Counted from the stretch's first letter, positions 23,629-36,806 are shown. The stretch: DNA of 64,000 nucleotides from Hofstenia miamia (GCA_004352715.1 SCFE01000085.1:1052311-1116310), one strand, 5' to 3'. The notes: generated from the letters alone by a model not told the origin. A program made the numbers and translations.

Positions 23629-26448
23629 ATGTCTGACACTGCATCAAAGGAAAGTGCTCATGTTCCAAGAAAATTCGATTTGGGAGATTTAAGTGGCGCT
23701 GCAGAAACAAATAACTTTAGAGAAGGAATAATGAAAACACAGCTTTGTCGAGATTTTGAAAATGGAAAATGTCAAAAGGAATCCGCTCAGTGTGCCTTTG
23801 CACACGGTAGATATGAGTTACGTCCTGTTGGAATGACCACTGTGGAATTCGAAGCTAAAATTGCTGAATCGCCTACGTTTAAGACTCAGTTGTGCAAGCG
23901 ATTTCAGGTATTAATTGGCAAATTTAAATTATGCTAATATAAATTAGGAAACTGGAACTTGTCCATTACATGCAAACTGTAATTGGGCTCATGGAGATGG
24001 AGAATTGCGTACAATTTCTCGTGAACTTGCTCCAAAGCATACCAGTAACATGAAAACTTCTTTATGTAAATTTTACATGGAAAAGGGGTTTTGCGGGAAA
24101 GGCGATCTTTGCACGTTTGCTCATGGAGATCAAGATTTAGTACAGCATGGCAGCCATACATCGAAGCCAAGATTGTTTAAGGTATTCCAAATTTATTTGT
24201 AACGTACTATATTTCAATTAAAGGTTGCGCTTTGCAAAAATTTCCAATCTACTGGACAATGTCCTCGGGGTGCAGCTTGCACATTTGCACATGGAGAACA
24301 CGATTTACAAGGTGCTGGTGGTTCTTCGCATAATGCCGATCAAAATGGATATCAAGGTTATGGTCAAGCCGGTTATGGTCAGCAGGGTGGATATGGACAA
24401 CAGTCAGGCCAGTATGGTGCTCAAGGGCAACAAGCGTCTGGATATTACGGACAACAAGGCGGCTATCCCCAACAACAAGGATACGCTCAGCAGGTGTGCA
24501 TCTAATGTTGGGAACTTAATCTATTTAATATTTCCAGTAACAGTTGTTAAGCAATGAATTTCAATGTCCATTACATTTGACAAATCAAGATCGCTTCAGT
24601 TTTTATCAGTATATATATATATNNNNNNNNNNNNNNNNNNNNNNNNNNNNNNNNNNNNNNNNNNNNNNNNNNNNNNNNNNNNNNNNNNNNNNNNNNNNNN
24701 NNNNNNNNNNNNNNNNNNNNNNNNNNNNNNNNNNNNNNNNNNNNNNNNNNNNNNNNNNNNNNNNNNNNNNNNNNNNNNNNNNNNNNNNNNNNNNNNNNNN
24801 NNNNNNNNNNNNNNNNNNNNNNNNNNNNNNNNNNNNNNNNNNNNNNNNTATATATATATATTAAAAATGTACACATTTCATACAATAAGCATTTTGTTTG
24901 CCTTTTCAGTTTTTAATTGTTTGTTTCAGTCAGGATGTCGAGGACAAGGTCAAATTTCTACTAAATTGAAAACTAATCTAAATGTGCATTAAAATACCTC
25001 GATTTGGAATGGAATTAATATATATTATTTATTCTGGGTCCAACATTATATGCAACTTATTGGACCTCGACTGTCATTAACATCTGGAGGTCGAGGTTGC
25101 ATCTCTGGTTTCAGTTAATATTGATTCTGATAGTCCGTTTTTTATTAAATTTCAAAGCTCTCTATGCACGTATAATGTTATAGAATTCGCAATACAAATC
25201 AGATTTGCCAAATGTAATAATTCGAAATTGTCAATAATTTACGAATGTACATGCTATACGCTTAAATTGTTATTTATTACGAATTTTAGACGGCATATCC
25301 AGGCTATCCCGGTTACCCTGCCCAACCCATGAGCTACGAAGATTTCTTAAAATCAGAAAGTGGTGATCAAAATATTCAACCACCTGCTTCCTATCTCCGA
25401 TACAAGGCTTACTGTCAGCAAGTGTATGCTTCGTAAGTTTTTCATTGTGTAAATTTCAGTATAAATATATGGAATATTTTTCGGAAGGACATTATTTTTC
25501 ATAGCTTGGGCTTACGGCTTATCAATGAAATAAAATATTTTCGCCGTCCGAATCGCTTAAAACAATTTCAATTTAAATGATTATTGTATACGTTTGTATC
25601 AGGCAAATTATATTTGATATATTAAATATAGATATTGTGGAAGTATCTACCTAATTGTTGTTAGGATAATATAATTCAATAAATTCCTACATAAGGTAGA
25701 CGCTATACTATAACTTTAAGAGAGTTAATTTCACATATTGAAAACTAATTTGATATATTTATGTGAAAAATACTAAACGCTTTATCAGTCAGTTTTGTCG
25801 ATTTAAGCTGCAGCTTACAGCTGAATAATCTCAATCATGAATACTTATACTTTTCCTCTGCTTCGTTGTTTAAAGATTTTTCTTCACTAATTTTCACAAA
25901 TTGAAAAGTAAATTGGTGGTGATGGTGTAAAGATTTGAAGTTCTGAATTTTATTTTGTTTAGGGGTGATAATATTAAATTGTTTTCACTTACATATTTAG
26001 TGTGTTTTTATCCATTAGATTTTAAGAATATCAGTAAAATAATTGAAATAATTCCATACATTATGCTATTATGTTACAATATTGTTGGCGACAATCAATT
26101 GCAATGAACGCAAATACAATTAGTTTAGGAACCACTAATTGGTTGGTACTCATTTGTTGTTAAGTCATTAATAAAATTGATACAGGGATTACTTTTACAA
26201 TATAGCTACTTAGCAGAAAGATGAAAGAGCAAACGTAAAGTGTTTTCATTTCGGTACTGTGTTTATAGCAATAGCGCTATTTTGCATTTAGAGCAGCTGC
26301 ACAACAGCCACAACAATATCAGCAAATGGCTGCTCCTCAAGGATATACAGCTGGTGATCCCAATCAGGCTATGGGATATTATCAACAACCTCCCGAGCAA
26401 TCACAACCAAATATGGAACCGCCCACGAAAATGCCTCGCTTTCAGTAA
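23629..26448 (+). CDS. Four-finger CCCH protein with Q/G/Y-rich tail
   Basis: Exons 23629-23907, 23948-24181, 24224-24493, 25290-25432 and 26292-26448 join in phase to 360 residues. Four CCCH zinc fingers (C-x7-C-x6-C-x3-H, then three C-x8-C-x5-C-x3-H) start near residues 42, 87, 143 and 173. Each ends in F/W-A-H-G, and the first two are followed by E-L-R. Such fingers bind single-stranded RNA. From residue ~190 the chain is rich in Gln, Gly and Tyr (repeated G-Y-G-Q, Q-Q-G-Y and Y-P-G-Y), a prion-like low-complexity domain typical of RNA-granule proteins. It ends K-M-P-R-F-Q. The first two introns are 40 and 42 bp; intron 3 contains a TA tract and a 226-N gap. A role in mRNA stability or translation is inference. 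The exact orthologue is not recognised. Confidence 0.9.
24611..24860. repeat. TA microsatellite around a 226-N gap in CCCH intron 3
   Basis: TA dinucleotides flank both sides of N at 24623-24848, so the gap is probably a collapsed dinucleotide tract inside the intron. Confidence 0.8.
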
Positions 26449-26654
26449 ACTGTAATGTCACTTTTAGAATTGTGTGTTTGTTATTTTACTCTTCTATCTG
26501 CAGTGTAATTTTATCAGTCTTGATAATTTATATTTTCTTGATACGAGACATTGTGGCTCCACTTCACGGGCATTGTCAAAGAAATTTGACTGTGTTTTAC
26601 ATCTGTGCGACAATTTGTGTTTGTAAAATATAATTTTTAAGTTTACGTTTAGCG

Positions 26655-26660
26655 AATAAA
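26655..26660 (+). promoter_or_regulatory. Polyadenylation signal of the CCCH gene
   Basis: AATAAA about 205 bp after the TAA stop. The duplicate copy preserves it near 30049. Confidence 0.5.
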
Positions 26661-26929
26661 TCTTGATTCCATTCATCAATATTTTAATATATTTATTTTG
26701 CGAAGTGTCTATTATTCACTGTGATTGGTTTTATAGTTTATAGATAAATTTGTAAATTAATTAATCAAAAATCTACTAAACCTCCCATTTTTCTTAAGAT
26801 TTATCCAAACAAATTATAATTAGGATATGAAGTCATTAAGTGTTTTTAAAAGAAAGCAATAAATTAACAGTCACGAATTCTCATGGACCCAGTTATGGAG
26901 GCGCTATTACCAATCAATGATATTTAATG

Positions 26930-28949
26930 TCGTCACGAATAGTTTGTAGAATTCATATCATAACGAAAATATAGGCATTCATTTCATGAATTGCTTTAGT
27001 ACACTTTGTAGCATTGTGGAATTTCTCAAATGATGACATACTTTACTGACTCTTGATGTTCTATTTTTCGTCATCTGATGAAAACATTTTCCACTCTTTG
27101 AAATATATGTATAAAATATGTATTTTGTTAATACATAATGTAGACATTCATTTAATGATTGGCTTTATTACACTTCATAGCATTGCGGAGTTTACAATGC
27201 ATTAGCTAACGTTGAAAATTCTTCGGCTGGTCCAGATGGTATTCCTTATTGGTTAATTAAAAACAACGCACATAATTTAGTCGAAGTGTTAACCTATATT
27301 CTTAATCCCGGTATCAATAAAGGCACATATCCAAAGATTTTTAAAATCTCTCGTGTAGTACCAATTCCAAAATTGCAAAGATTGAAACTCTAGACCAACT
27401 CCGGCCTGTATCCATTACCTCAATTATTTCTAGAATTTTCGAGAGATTACTCTTTGACACATTAATTTCTGACAAGTACAATACGACGCTTAACTCTAAC
27501 CAATTTGGTTCATCGACAGAGTGCGCTCTTTTGAAAAGCATTAATACATGCAAAAATCACAGCGAACTTTACGATTATGTGAGAATATTTACTCTTGATC
27601 TCAGCAAGGCATTTGAGCGCGCTCCAAGGCACAGGATTATAGAAAAAATAACTGAATTAATACCCGATCAAACACATGTAATTAACATTCTTTCGGATTT
27701 TCTAATGGAAAGAAGACAATATGTCAATATGGGCAAACATCACTCAGGATTACTTGAGACTAACTGTTGTTCCTCAAGGTAATATTTTTGGACTTACCAT
27801 GTTTAATTTACTATATGACGAGATGCAAATTTCTTCTGAATCTGGTAACTTGGTTAAATATGCGGGTGATACCAATTGCATTATTCCCGATTTCTATGCA
27901 TACCCTGATCAAGCTGAAGCTATTATTAAAGAACTTATGTCATGGTGCAGTTTGAATAATGTTTTGCAATGCAAACAAATCTGCAGAGCTCTATATCCAA
28001 TTTCAAAAAGGTGATACATCTCGTAAAATTCATGGAATTCAACAAAAAAGCAAAGTCGGAGTTCTTGGAGTGATCTTGTCCAATGACATTAGATTTGATG
28101 AACAGGTGAATAAACTTGAGAAAAAAGTTTCTTCATTAATATATCTCCTACTCAAAATGAAGCACTTAAATTATAGCTTTGAAAACTTGCATTATTTATA
28201 TAGAACAATGATTTCCGTTTATATAAGCCATTGCATAAGAGTGTGGGGAGGTTTTTCACAACAAAACCTACACAAAATTGATCGCCTCCAACGCAAAGCA
28301 CAAAAAATGGGATTATTGGAATCTTATATATCAATGAAGGAATTTATTTTAGACAAAGATAAGCTATATGACAAAATAACGAGCACTAGTAATCATATTT
28401 TGAGAGGAATAATTCCCAAACGAGAAGTATATGCTGTTCATCGGTTATGAGAAATGAAACCGCATTCCGGTTGCAGTGCAAGAAATAAAAATACAAATTT
28501 ATTTCCCGATCGAATTTTCAAGAAGTATTAAAAAAATTGTTTTTTTTCTAATTTTGTAAATTAATAAAATTATCAGATGTTTTCTTTGTGATCCTAATAT
28601 ATTTTTATTATTATTTTTATCTGATGAAAACATTTTCCACTTTTTGAAATATATGTATAAAATATGTATTTTGTTAATATATAATGTAGGCGCTTATTTC
28701 ATGAATTGCTTTATTACTCGTTGCATTGTGGAATTTCTCAAATGATGACATACTTTACTGAATCTTGATGTTCTATTTTTCGTCATCTGATGAAAACATT
28801 TTCCACTTTTTTGAAATGTATGTATCAAATTTATATTTCGTTGATATATAATGTAGGCGCTTGTTTCATGAATTGCTTTATTACTCGTTGCATTGTGGAA
28901 TTTCTCAAATGATGACATACTGTACTGACTCTTGATGTTATATTTTTCG
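26930..28949. repeat. 166-bp satellite (first block), LINE-interrupted
   Basis: A tandem array downstream of the CCCH gene, with a unit of about 166-169 bp containing ATTTCATGAATTGCTTTA and TTTTTCGTCATCTGATGAAA. Units start near 26974, 27143, 28686 and 28854. The LINE at 27194-28620 separates the second and third units and replaces about 50 bp of one. The array ends at the single N at 28950. Confidence 0.75.
27194..28620 (+). mobile_element. LINE insertion (CR1-like), frameshifted
   Basis: The RT blocks run in order through several frames: S-S-A-G-P-D-G-I-P-Y (27222), a fingers region, F-G-S-S-T-E-C-A-L-L-K (27505), L-D-L-S-K-A-F-E (27597), V-P-Q-G-N-I-F-G-L-T (27767), Y-A-G-D-T (27860), G-V-L-G-V-I-L-S (28057) and I-D-R-L-Q-R-K-A (28279). 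Y-A-G-D replaces the usual Y-A-D-D, so a catalytic aspartate is lost. The 3' end is AT-rich with a TTA-type tail (28605-28620). The duplicate of this locus at 30540-30650 lacks the element. Confidence 0.8.
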
Positions 28950-28950
28950 N

Positions 28951-29842
28951 GCATATCCAGGCTATCCCGGTTACCCTGCCCAACCCATGAGCTACGAAGA
29001 TTTCTTAAAATCAGAAAGTGGTGATCAAAATATTCAACCACCTGCTTCCTATCTCCGATACAAGGCTTACTGTCAGCAAGTGTATGCTTCGTAAGTTTTT
29101 CATTGTGTTAGTTTCAGTATAAATATATGGACTATTTTTCGGAAGGACATGATTTTTCATAGCTTGGGCTTACGGCTTATCAATGAAATAAAATATTTTC
29201 GCCGTCCGAATCGCTTAAAACAATTTCAATTTAAATGCTGTTTAAGTTTTTATTATTGTATACGTTTGTATCAGGCAAATTATATTTGATATATTAAATA
29301 TAGATATTGTGGAAGTATCTAATTGTTGTTAGGATAATATAATTCAATAAATTCCTACATAAGGTAGACGCTATACTATAACTTACATATTTAGTGTGTT
29401 TTTATCCATTAGATTTTAAGAATATCAGTAAAATAATTGAAATAATTCCATACATTATGCTATTATGTTACAATATGGTTGGCGACAATCAATTGCAATG
29501 AACGCAAATACAATTAGTTTAGGAACCACTAATTGGTTGGTACTCATTTGTTGTTAAGTCATTAATAAAATTGATACAGGGATTACTTTTACAATATAGC
29601 TACTTAGCAGAAAGATGAAAGAGCAAACGTAAAGTGTTTTCATTTCGGTACTGTGTTTATAGCAATAGCGCTATTTTGCATTTAGAGCAGCTGCACAACA
29701 GCCACAACAATATCAGCAAATGGCTGCTCCTCAAGGATATACAGCTGGGGATCCCAATCAGGCTATGGGATATTATCAACAACCTCCCGAGCAATCACAA
29801 CCAAATATGGAACCGCCCACGAAAATGCCTCGCTTTCAGTAA
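28951..29842 (+). pseudogene. Second copy of CCCH exons 4 and 5
   Basis: 28951-29090 repeats exon 4 from its second codon and 29686-29842 repeats exon 5 to TAA, with the same protein sequence and a shorter intron. The copy begins exactly at the single N at 28950 and carries on through the 3' UTR and satellite. It has no exons 1-3, so it cannot make the protein. It is probably the second haplotype of 25293-28949 rather than a real 3' duplication. Confidence 0.85.
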
Positions 29843-31042
29843 ACTGTAATGTCACTTTTAGAATTGTGTGTTTGTTATTTTACTCTTCTATCTGCAGTGT
29901 AATTTTATCAGTCTTGATAATTTATATTTTCTTGATACGAGACATTGTGGCTCCACTTCACGGGCATTGTCAAAGAAATTTGACTGTGTTTTACATCTGT
30001 GCGACAATTTGTGTTTGTAAAATATAATTTTTAAGTTTACGTTTAGCGAATAAATCTTGATTCCATTCATCAATATTTTAATATATTTATTTTGCGGAGT
30101 GTCTATTATTCACTGTGATTGATTTTATAGTTTATAGATAAACTTGTAAATTAATTAATCAAAAATCTACTAAACCTCCCATTTTTATCCAAACAAATTA
30201 TAATTAGGATATGAAGTCATTAAAAGTGTTTTTAAAAGAAAGCAATAAATTAACAGTCACGAATTCTCATGGACCCAGTTATGGAGGCGCTATTACCAAT
30301 CAATTATATTTAATGTCGTCACGAATAGTTTGTAGAATTCATATCATAACGAAAATATAGGCATTCATTTCATGAATTGCTTTATTACGCTTCGTAGCAT
30401 TGTGGAATTTCTCAAGTGATGACATACTTTACTGAATCTTGATGTTCTATTTTTCGTCATCTGATGAAAACATTTTCCACTTTTTGAAATATATGTATAA
30501 AATATGTATTTTGTTAATATATAATGTAGGCATTCATTTAATGATTTGCTTTATTACGCTTCGCATTGCGGAGTTTCTCAAGTGATGACATACTGTACTG
30601 AATCTTGATGTTCTATTTTTCGTCATCTGATGAAAACATTTTGCACTTATTTGAAATGTATGTATCAAATTTATATTTCGTTGATATATAATGTAGGCGC
30701 TTGTTTCATGAATTGCTTTATTACTCGTTGCATTGTGGAATTTCTCAAATGATGACATACTGTACTGACTCTTGATGTTCTATTTTTCGTCATCTGATGA
30801 AAACATTTCCACTTTTTTGAAATGTATGTATCAAATTTATATTTCGTTGATATATAATGTAGGCGCTTGTTTCATGAATTGCTTTATTACTCGTTGCATT
30901 GTGGAATTTCTCAAATGATGACATACTGTACTGAATCTTGATGTTCTATTTTTCGTCATCTGATGAAAACATTTTCCACTTTTTTGAAATGTATGTATCA
31001 AATTTATATTTCGTTGATATATAATGTAGGCGCTTGTTTCAT
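29843..31042. repeat. 3' UTR copy and 166-bp satellite (second block)
   Basis: This is the duplicate of 26449-28949 without the LINE. Satellite units start at 30357, 30526, 30691, 30857 and 31024, the last two spacings being 166 and 167 bp. The last unit runs into a 62-N gap at 31043-31104. Confidence 0.8.
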
Positions 31043-31104
31043 NNNNNNNNNNNNNNNNNNNNNNNNNNNNNNNNNNNNNNNNNNNNNNNNNNNNNNNNNN
31101 NNNN

Positions 31105-32649
31105 AAGTCTAGTACAATACTCTCCTGCAAAAACTTCAACTCATTTATTAATGTTCCTTAGATCTTCATTAACTTACCTATAGACGTTCATTTCATGAGT
31201 TGCATTTGTACACTGTCGCATTCCTCGATTTCTCAAATTATAATTTGTTGATTCTAAGTGTTATATTTATCGCCCCCTAATCAATTTCGTTTTTGACCCG
31301 ACTTGTCCAAAATTCATATGTAGGAACATCATTATATGCTAATTTATTGTGACGGTGTTAGTGCTTGCTTTTGGAATACAAATCGAGTGTGTGCGCTAAT
31401 GTAACAGCTACCCAAATGCAAATTTAGACTGAATCTTCGCAAGGATGCAATATTGTTGTACTGAATAAATCTACAACTTTGTACAATTGAAACTGAATTA
31501 ATTGATATGTTTTAGCACACTATATCAAATTTTAATACAATTTAAGCAATGAAATGCAACAGCTGTTTCAAAACAAAAAATTGACCAAATGCTTTATTCA
31601 TAAAACATTACCGAAATGTCTGAATTGATATGGTCAACACTTGATTGCTGCACAATTTTTTTGGACAGAATTCTGGTAATGTTTAGTATGAGGTTGGTTA
31701 AATTCTTGGAAAGGCTAGTTACCAGGTCAAACCCTGATCAAATATATCAATCTTGTTAGAATCGAGTTGTTTATTCACCAACTGGGAATAGTTCTCAATA
31801 AGATTCATGTCTGGGTTTAAGTTTCACGATTTGGTGCTCCAAAAACTAAGTTCTGACCTGTCATAATGTTGCAATGTCTAGTTAGACGAAATTTGCATGA
31901 GCTCATTCATTGTTACTGAAATTGTCTTAATATTTTCTGTAATGTATGAAAATCCATCATTCTAATCGGTACTGTTTCTTTGTCAAGGATTTTAGTATAT
32001 TTCCGCAATTGTGAATGTATGCAGTGAACCTCCCACGTGTGGGAACATACTTCAGAAGATTAGAAAATATCTAAAATTGTTGTTTCCAATCTGTTAGGAA
32101 TTGTTTATGTATACTTAGGATATTACCGAAATGCTCTGAATTTAGCAATTGAGAGAATTAATTTTAAATTTATTTCTTAAATGATACTAAAATTTTTTAT
32201 TATTTCTAACTTAAGTTTTGTTTTGTAAAATAAACACTATATGGGGTAATTTATTTTATTTTATTGATGTTTAAGCATTAACCCAAAATTTAAGGCTAAT
32301 GTACAATAAAGCAAATGTGTGTATAGTATAAACATGGTGCTTTTACAATCAATGTTTTTGTTATATGCAGATGGATATCTGCCCAAAAATGAAAGAACTG
32401 CTATTAAAATTGTGTATGTTTTAGTAAAAATGGATGTAATTCCAATGAACATTTTATAATATATTTTTAATTTTCGTGGGTAGCTTTTTCAATTTTTTGT
32501 CAAAATGTAATGTGTGTCTTCAAATAGTGTATTTTGATTCATTTAAAGATAATACTAACATTTTGATGTGTATCATTTTGTCGATTTAGATTTAAGTTTA
32601 ACATTTAGTTTTACCATGCTTACATTTAATATATTTCAATGGTTTTCAG
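31105..32649. other. Intergenic region before gamma-SNAP
   Basis: A possible degraded satellite unit lies at 31186-31260. The rest is AT-rich and without a recognisable gene. TTTTCAG (32643-32649) directly abuts the gamma-SNAP ATG. Confidence 0.55.
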
Positions 32650-35600
32650 ATGACTCATGAGTACAAAAAACAAAAACAGTTGGAAGGAAACTCTCATTTG
32701 AACAAAGCAGACAAGTACTTGGAAGTTTCTTGGTTAAAGTTCAAGACATCTCCAGATTATGATAGTGCGGTTATTGAATATGAATCTGCTGCAACATGCT
32801 TTACTAATGCGGAAATGAAAGAAGACGCAGTAAAGGCGCATGAGAAGGCTGCAGAACTCCATATCAAGTAAGCTATCTATAAATTTAAGTTTATTCCACT
32901 CTTATTGTTACTAAAATTGATAAATCCACATTACAATGTACTTGTTTTTATATATTTGCAGTTTGTCAAATTGTATAATATGGAGTAGAGATATGATAAA
33001 CACCATGGAGCTTTTGAGGAGTTACGTGTTCGTTCAAGTTTATTATAATTAGTTTCTAAAATTGATTTCTTGCTAAGTGTTGAAATTTTTTACTAGGTTT
33101 TCATATATGCTCAGGATTTATGCCTTTTCATAGGCGCGCATAGGTGAACCAATTCATCTACTCCCATTTTTTAATTTCATTTCGGTGTTTGGATGTCAAT
33201 TGTATTTAAATTAATTTTTCATTTGTATTATACTCTATTAACTAGATTGAATACTCCTTATCATGCCGCAACTCATATACAAAAAGCAGCGTTCCTACTT
33301 CGAGAAGACACAGGGAGATGCTGTGCACTTATTGAAAAGGCTTCTCAGTTATTTTCCACTTGTGGAAATATTTCAACTGCCGCATCTATTTTGGCCAAAG
33401 GTATATTTAATAAAGTTTCCAAATTTTTATAGTGATTTAATATCTTATGAGCATCAGATCTCGACATTAACGATCTATGTAGTATGTTCACCGACATAAT
33501 TTCTAGTGGCTGAGTACATAATTATTGCTATAAAAATCAATATAAATAAGTGAAATATTTGTAATTTTCTGAGTGAAAAATTTGATTCACTAGTAAGAAA
33601 TTCATTTGGTTTTTGTTGAACTACAACTTTTCAAGATTTTTTTCATAAAAAGTAAGATCAATATCAGACAAAGTAAAATCAAATTCACAATGTTCAGATC
33701 TTAGAGTTTTCATAAGCCAAATCAAGGCAAGGGACCGTGAGGGCCTTTATTGGCCAAATTTCATTTTTTGGGTCTGCAACCTTGGGATATAGCGTTCTTC
33801 TTGTAAAGATAAGCGTTGCGTCTGTAAAAACATACTTTAGACAGTCTCTACTGATTACCTAACTGTTTGAGCAGTTTGCAGAACTTCTTTAGCTTTTTTA
33901 CACTATATATATTTTTAAATTACTACATACTTTGCCTTTAGAATATTTCAACTGACTCATTTTGGCACCCTATTACTGATTACTATTGATCATATGTACT
34001 CGCACTATGTATCAAAAATACACCATGATTAGCTCCATATGAAGCTAATTTTTGTTTTTCAGATTGATCAAATGTAATGTTGATCCACTACAAGTTTAAA
34101 AATGTTACAATTCACAATTTTACAATATTCGTCTACTTTAATTATTAGAGCAGACCATTTTAAAGACCTATTGGTCCCTGAGTTATTATGCCATCGACCT
34201 AGTTTACACACCAGATCGCACGCACTGAATAGATCAAAATTTGCACTTAATGATGAATAATTTCTTGTGTGTCTTAATTGATTTACATAAATGTAGTATT
34301 ATTTAAATGTATATGCCTTTTACATTTATTTTTGTAAAAATCTTATTTCCATTATTTTAAGAAGTTTATTGTTCTATTGTACAGTTATTCAAATAGGGGA
34401 GGCTGCCTCCCCTTGTCCTTGAATCGAATCTATTAATAGGCCTAGACGAATAAGCATTGAAATTTGAATATTCTAAACATTCTGAATTTGATTTTACTTT
34501 TTCTGAAATTGATCTTGAGGCTGTGTAGGTTTTTTGATTAAAATCAGAATGATTGAAAAAAGAAAAACGTGTCAATTTTCAAAATCTTAGAATCTTGATA
34601 TGTCATAATATTTTTAAAATGTTGACCACTTCCATCATTGTTGTGTAACTTATTTTCTGAATGCGATTGGCTTTACGACTCTAAAGTTAATATCGTCTAT
34701 CCACAGAGTCTGTGTGAATTTTTACTGGCGTGCAGAGTGAAGAGTGAGTGACGTAAGATAGCTAATAGTACGTGCGTACCTAAATAGATTGACTCGTGAA
34801 GTCAGATTGGCTGCGGTTATTGATGGAAGTTCATCTATTGTACAATGTTTTCAGTATCATTTAAAATCATTTGCATAAAATGAGTGGGCGCAAATAAAGA
34901 TATCACTTAAATAAGAGGGACAGAATCCTGTTACGTTATTTAAAGATCAAATATGGACAAGCAGAAGAGCCACTTAATGTATTTTGCCAAGAATTTATAA
35001 GTAATCGTAATTTTCCAGCAGGTTTTTTTAAAAGCACAAGAATTTGGTAATCTAAGGTCGAAGGCAAGAAGTGGCAGGGCTATGGTGATAATCGATTTGT
35101 ATAACTCCTCAATTTATTGTTTTACTTTGACGGTTAATGATAAGCTGTACATTTGATATAATTTTTATGAATAAATTGTTCATTACATGCACGCAAACTT
35201 TTCGGACAGAGTAGAATATTGGTCATGTTAAGCGTTTTACAGGTGCGAAGATCTTGGAACAGACGAATGACGATTCCAGCAAAGCCACTGCCGTTACCAT
35301 GCTGGAAAAAGCCTTCAATGTTCGGACTCATTTCAGTTTTCTGCTGTTAAACTCTTATTTAGTTGGAAATCACTACTTCGCGTACTACTGAAGCCATCGA
35401 ACATTTAGATAGGGCTTCGAAAGTTCTTTTAACACTAAAACGATTTGCAGAAGCTCGTAAATTTGTTGAAAGGTATTGCAATTTAATTATTGCAAATTGA
35501 AATCATATACGGAACGTCTCAATTAAATACTACTGACCATAAAATCAATAGTGTATTTCCTCTACGTCATATACTTCCTTTAGAAGTGTTACGTTTAGTG

Positions 35601-36526
35601 AAGGAGTTTTTTATATAAATGTTTTGGACACTATCGTTCTCTAAATTTTCATTAAAGGTAAAGTTTATGATTTCCAATAAAAAATGTGTTTCTAATTGTG
35701 CGTTTATCTAAAAAAAATTGTGAATTTATGTGAAATTTTGAAGCTATTCCGGATCAATTCCTTGTTCGCTATACAATTTAATTGGTTTTAAATTTTTCTT
35801 TATACATGTTTAAAGGAATTGTTGGAGTTTTTTTAGAGCTCTAGAACTTTATGAATCTCAACACAATAATAATATGATTTATCGCACTGGAATTCATCTG
35901 ATAGTGGTTTCTCTCTATATGGACGATATCAGAGCAGCTGAGGAGGCTCATTTACGAGTTGGGCACGTGGATAGTGAAATGAATGCAGAAACTGGTGCAT
36001 TAATTGCTGCATATAAAAATGGTGACCAGAGTACAGTTTCGCGGTGAGATATTATTTTTCCATATTGGTTTATGTAGTTTACATTTATTAGGAAAAAAAA
36101 TTTTTAACTCAGCAAATAAATTCTAGACGGTGTACATACTAGCATTTAATTATGAGGTGGTTGCATTTTTTTATTATACTTTTATGGAAATTCAGCACAA
36201 TAATTTATTTAAAATATGAACTATCATTTGCATTTGAAACTATTTTCATAAATTTACACATTTTGAATTGCTTGCAAATATCTATTGCCTGCAGTAATTT
36301 ATTTTATACAATCGTTCTATTTCACTCCCGTTTTAGGATTGTGACTTCTCAAACTTTTGTTTATACAGAAAACGAATTCGCTCGCTTAGCGAATAATTTA
36401 AAAGTACCGTCACATAGATTAAAGTCTTCAGATGAACTAATTGAACAAGAATGGAATGCTCGCGCCAGTGGTCAAATGGTGCCAGGGGAGATTGGCGGTG
36501 TCGTTGATGATGACGATTGGAAATAG
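32650..36526 (+). CDS. NAPG: Gamma-soluble NSF attachment protein
   Basis: Gamma-SNAP recruits the NSF ATPase to SNARE complexes for disassembly after membrane fusion, acting as a cytosolic adaptor built of TPR-like helical hairpins. Exons 32650-32867, 33246-33400, 35243-35319, 35363-35472, 35837-36043 and 36337-36526 sum to 957 bases, all phases matching, for 318 residues (human gamma-SNAP has 312). Recognisable blocks are L-N-K-A-D-K-Y-L, D-Y-D-S-A-V-I-E-Y, A-A-T-H-I-Q-K-A-A, A-L-I-E-K-A-S-Q-L and I-E-H-L-D-R-A-S-K-V-L. The C-terminus is acidic (D-D-D-D-W-K). Intron 3 is 43 bp with a GTTCGG donor; intron 2 is 1.84 kb. ATG follows a splice acceptor AG directly. PI4K2 begins 299 bp downstream on the same strand. 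Confidence 0.93.
33401..35242 (+). other. Gamma-SNAP intron 2, 1.84 kb
   Basis: Begins GTATAT and ends TTTTACAG. No coding or mobile-element sequence recognised inside. Confidence 0.7.
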
Positions 36527-36558
36527 TTAATTTATTGATTCTTTTACGATTGGATTCA

Positions 36559-36564
36559 AATAAA
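36559..36564 (+). promoter_or_regulatory. Polyadenylation signal of gamma-SNAP
   Basis: AATAAA 33 bp after the stop codon. Further AATAAA-type hexamers occur near 36660. The spacing leaves ~260 bp before the PI4K2 start. Confidence 0.5.
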
Positions 36565-36776
36565 AATTCGCATGCGATGATTGCAAGATTTATAGATATA
36601 TCCCCAATGCAACCTATTATTCTGTAGCAATGATCAACATACGATAGTATTTATTTGTGAATAAAAATTTGTTTATATTTATAATTATTTGATTTTGTAC
36701 ATTTTAAGCAATACATTTAAATTATCTTATCGTTTTTTGCATTGTTTTACAAAAAAGAATTTACAAGTTATATTTA

Positions 36777-36806
36777 TTTCAGTTAAACTGTTTGTGATTC
36801 TTCCAG
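36777..36806 (+). promoter_or_regulatory. Splice acceptors just before the PI4K2 start
   Basis: TATTTATTTCAG ends at 36782 and GATTCTTCCAG at 36806, 44 and 20 bases before the ATG at 36826. With gamma-SNAP ending only 299 bp upstream, they could be trans-splice acceptors of a downstream operon gene, or simply the end of a 5' UTR intron. Confidence 0.35.

Noticed and set aside
24225-24557. 110-codon plus-strand frame inside the CCCH gene
   Set aside because: It is CCCH exon 3 read in the wrong frame. The finger and Q/G/Y repeat frame joins in phase to both neighbours.
35134-35331. Minus-strand frame overlapping gamma-SNAP
   Set aside because: It is antisense to gamma-SNAP exon 3 (35243-35319), whose plus-strand frame continues the SNAP protein exactly.
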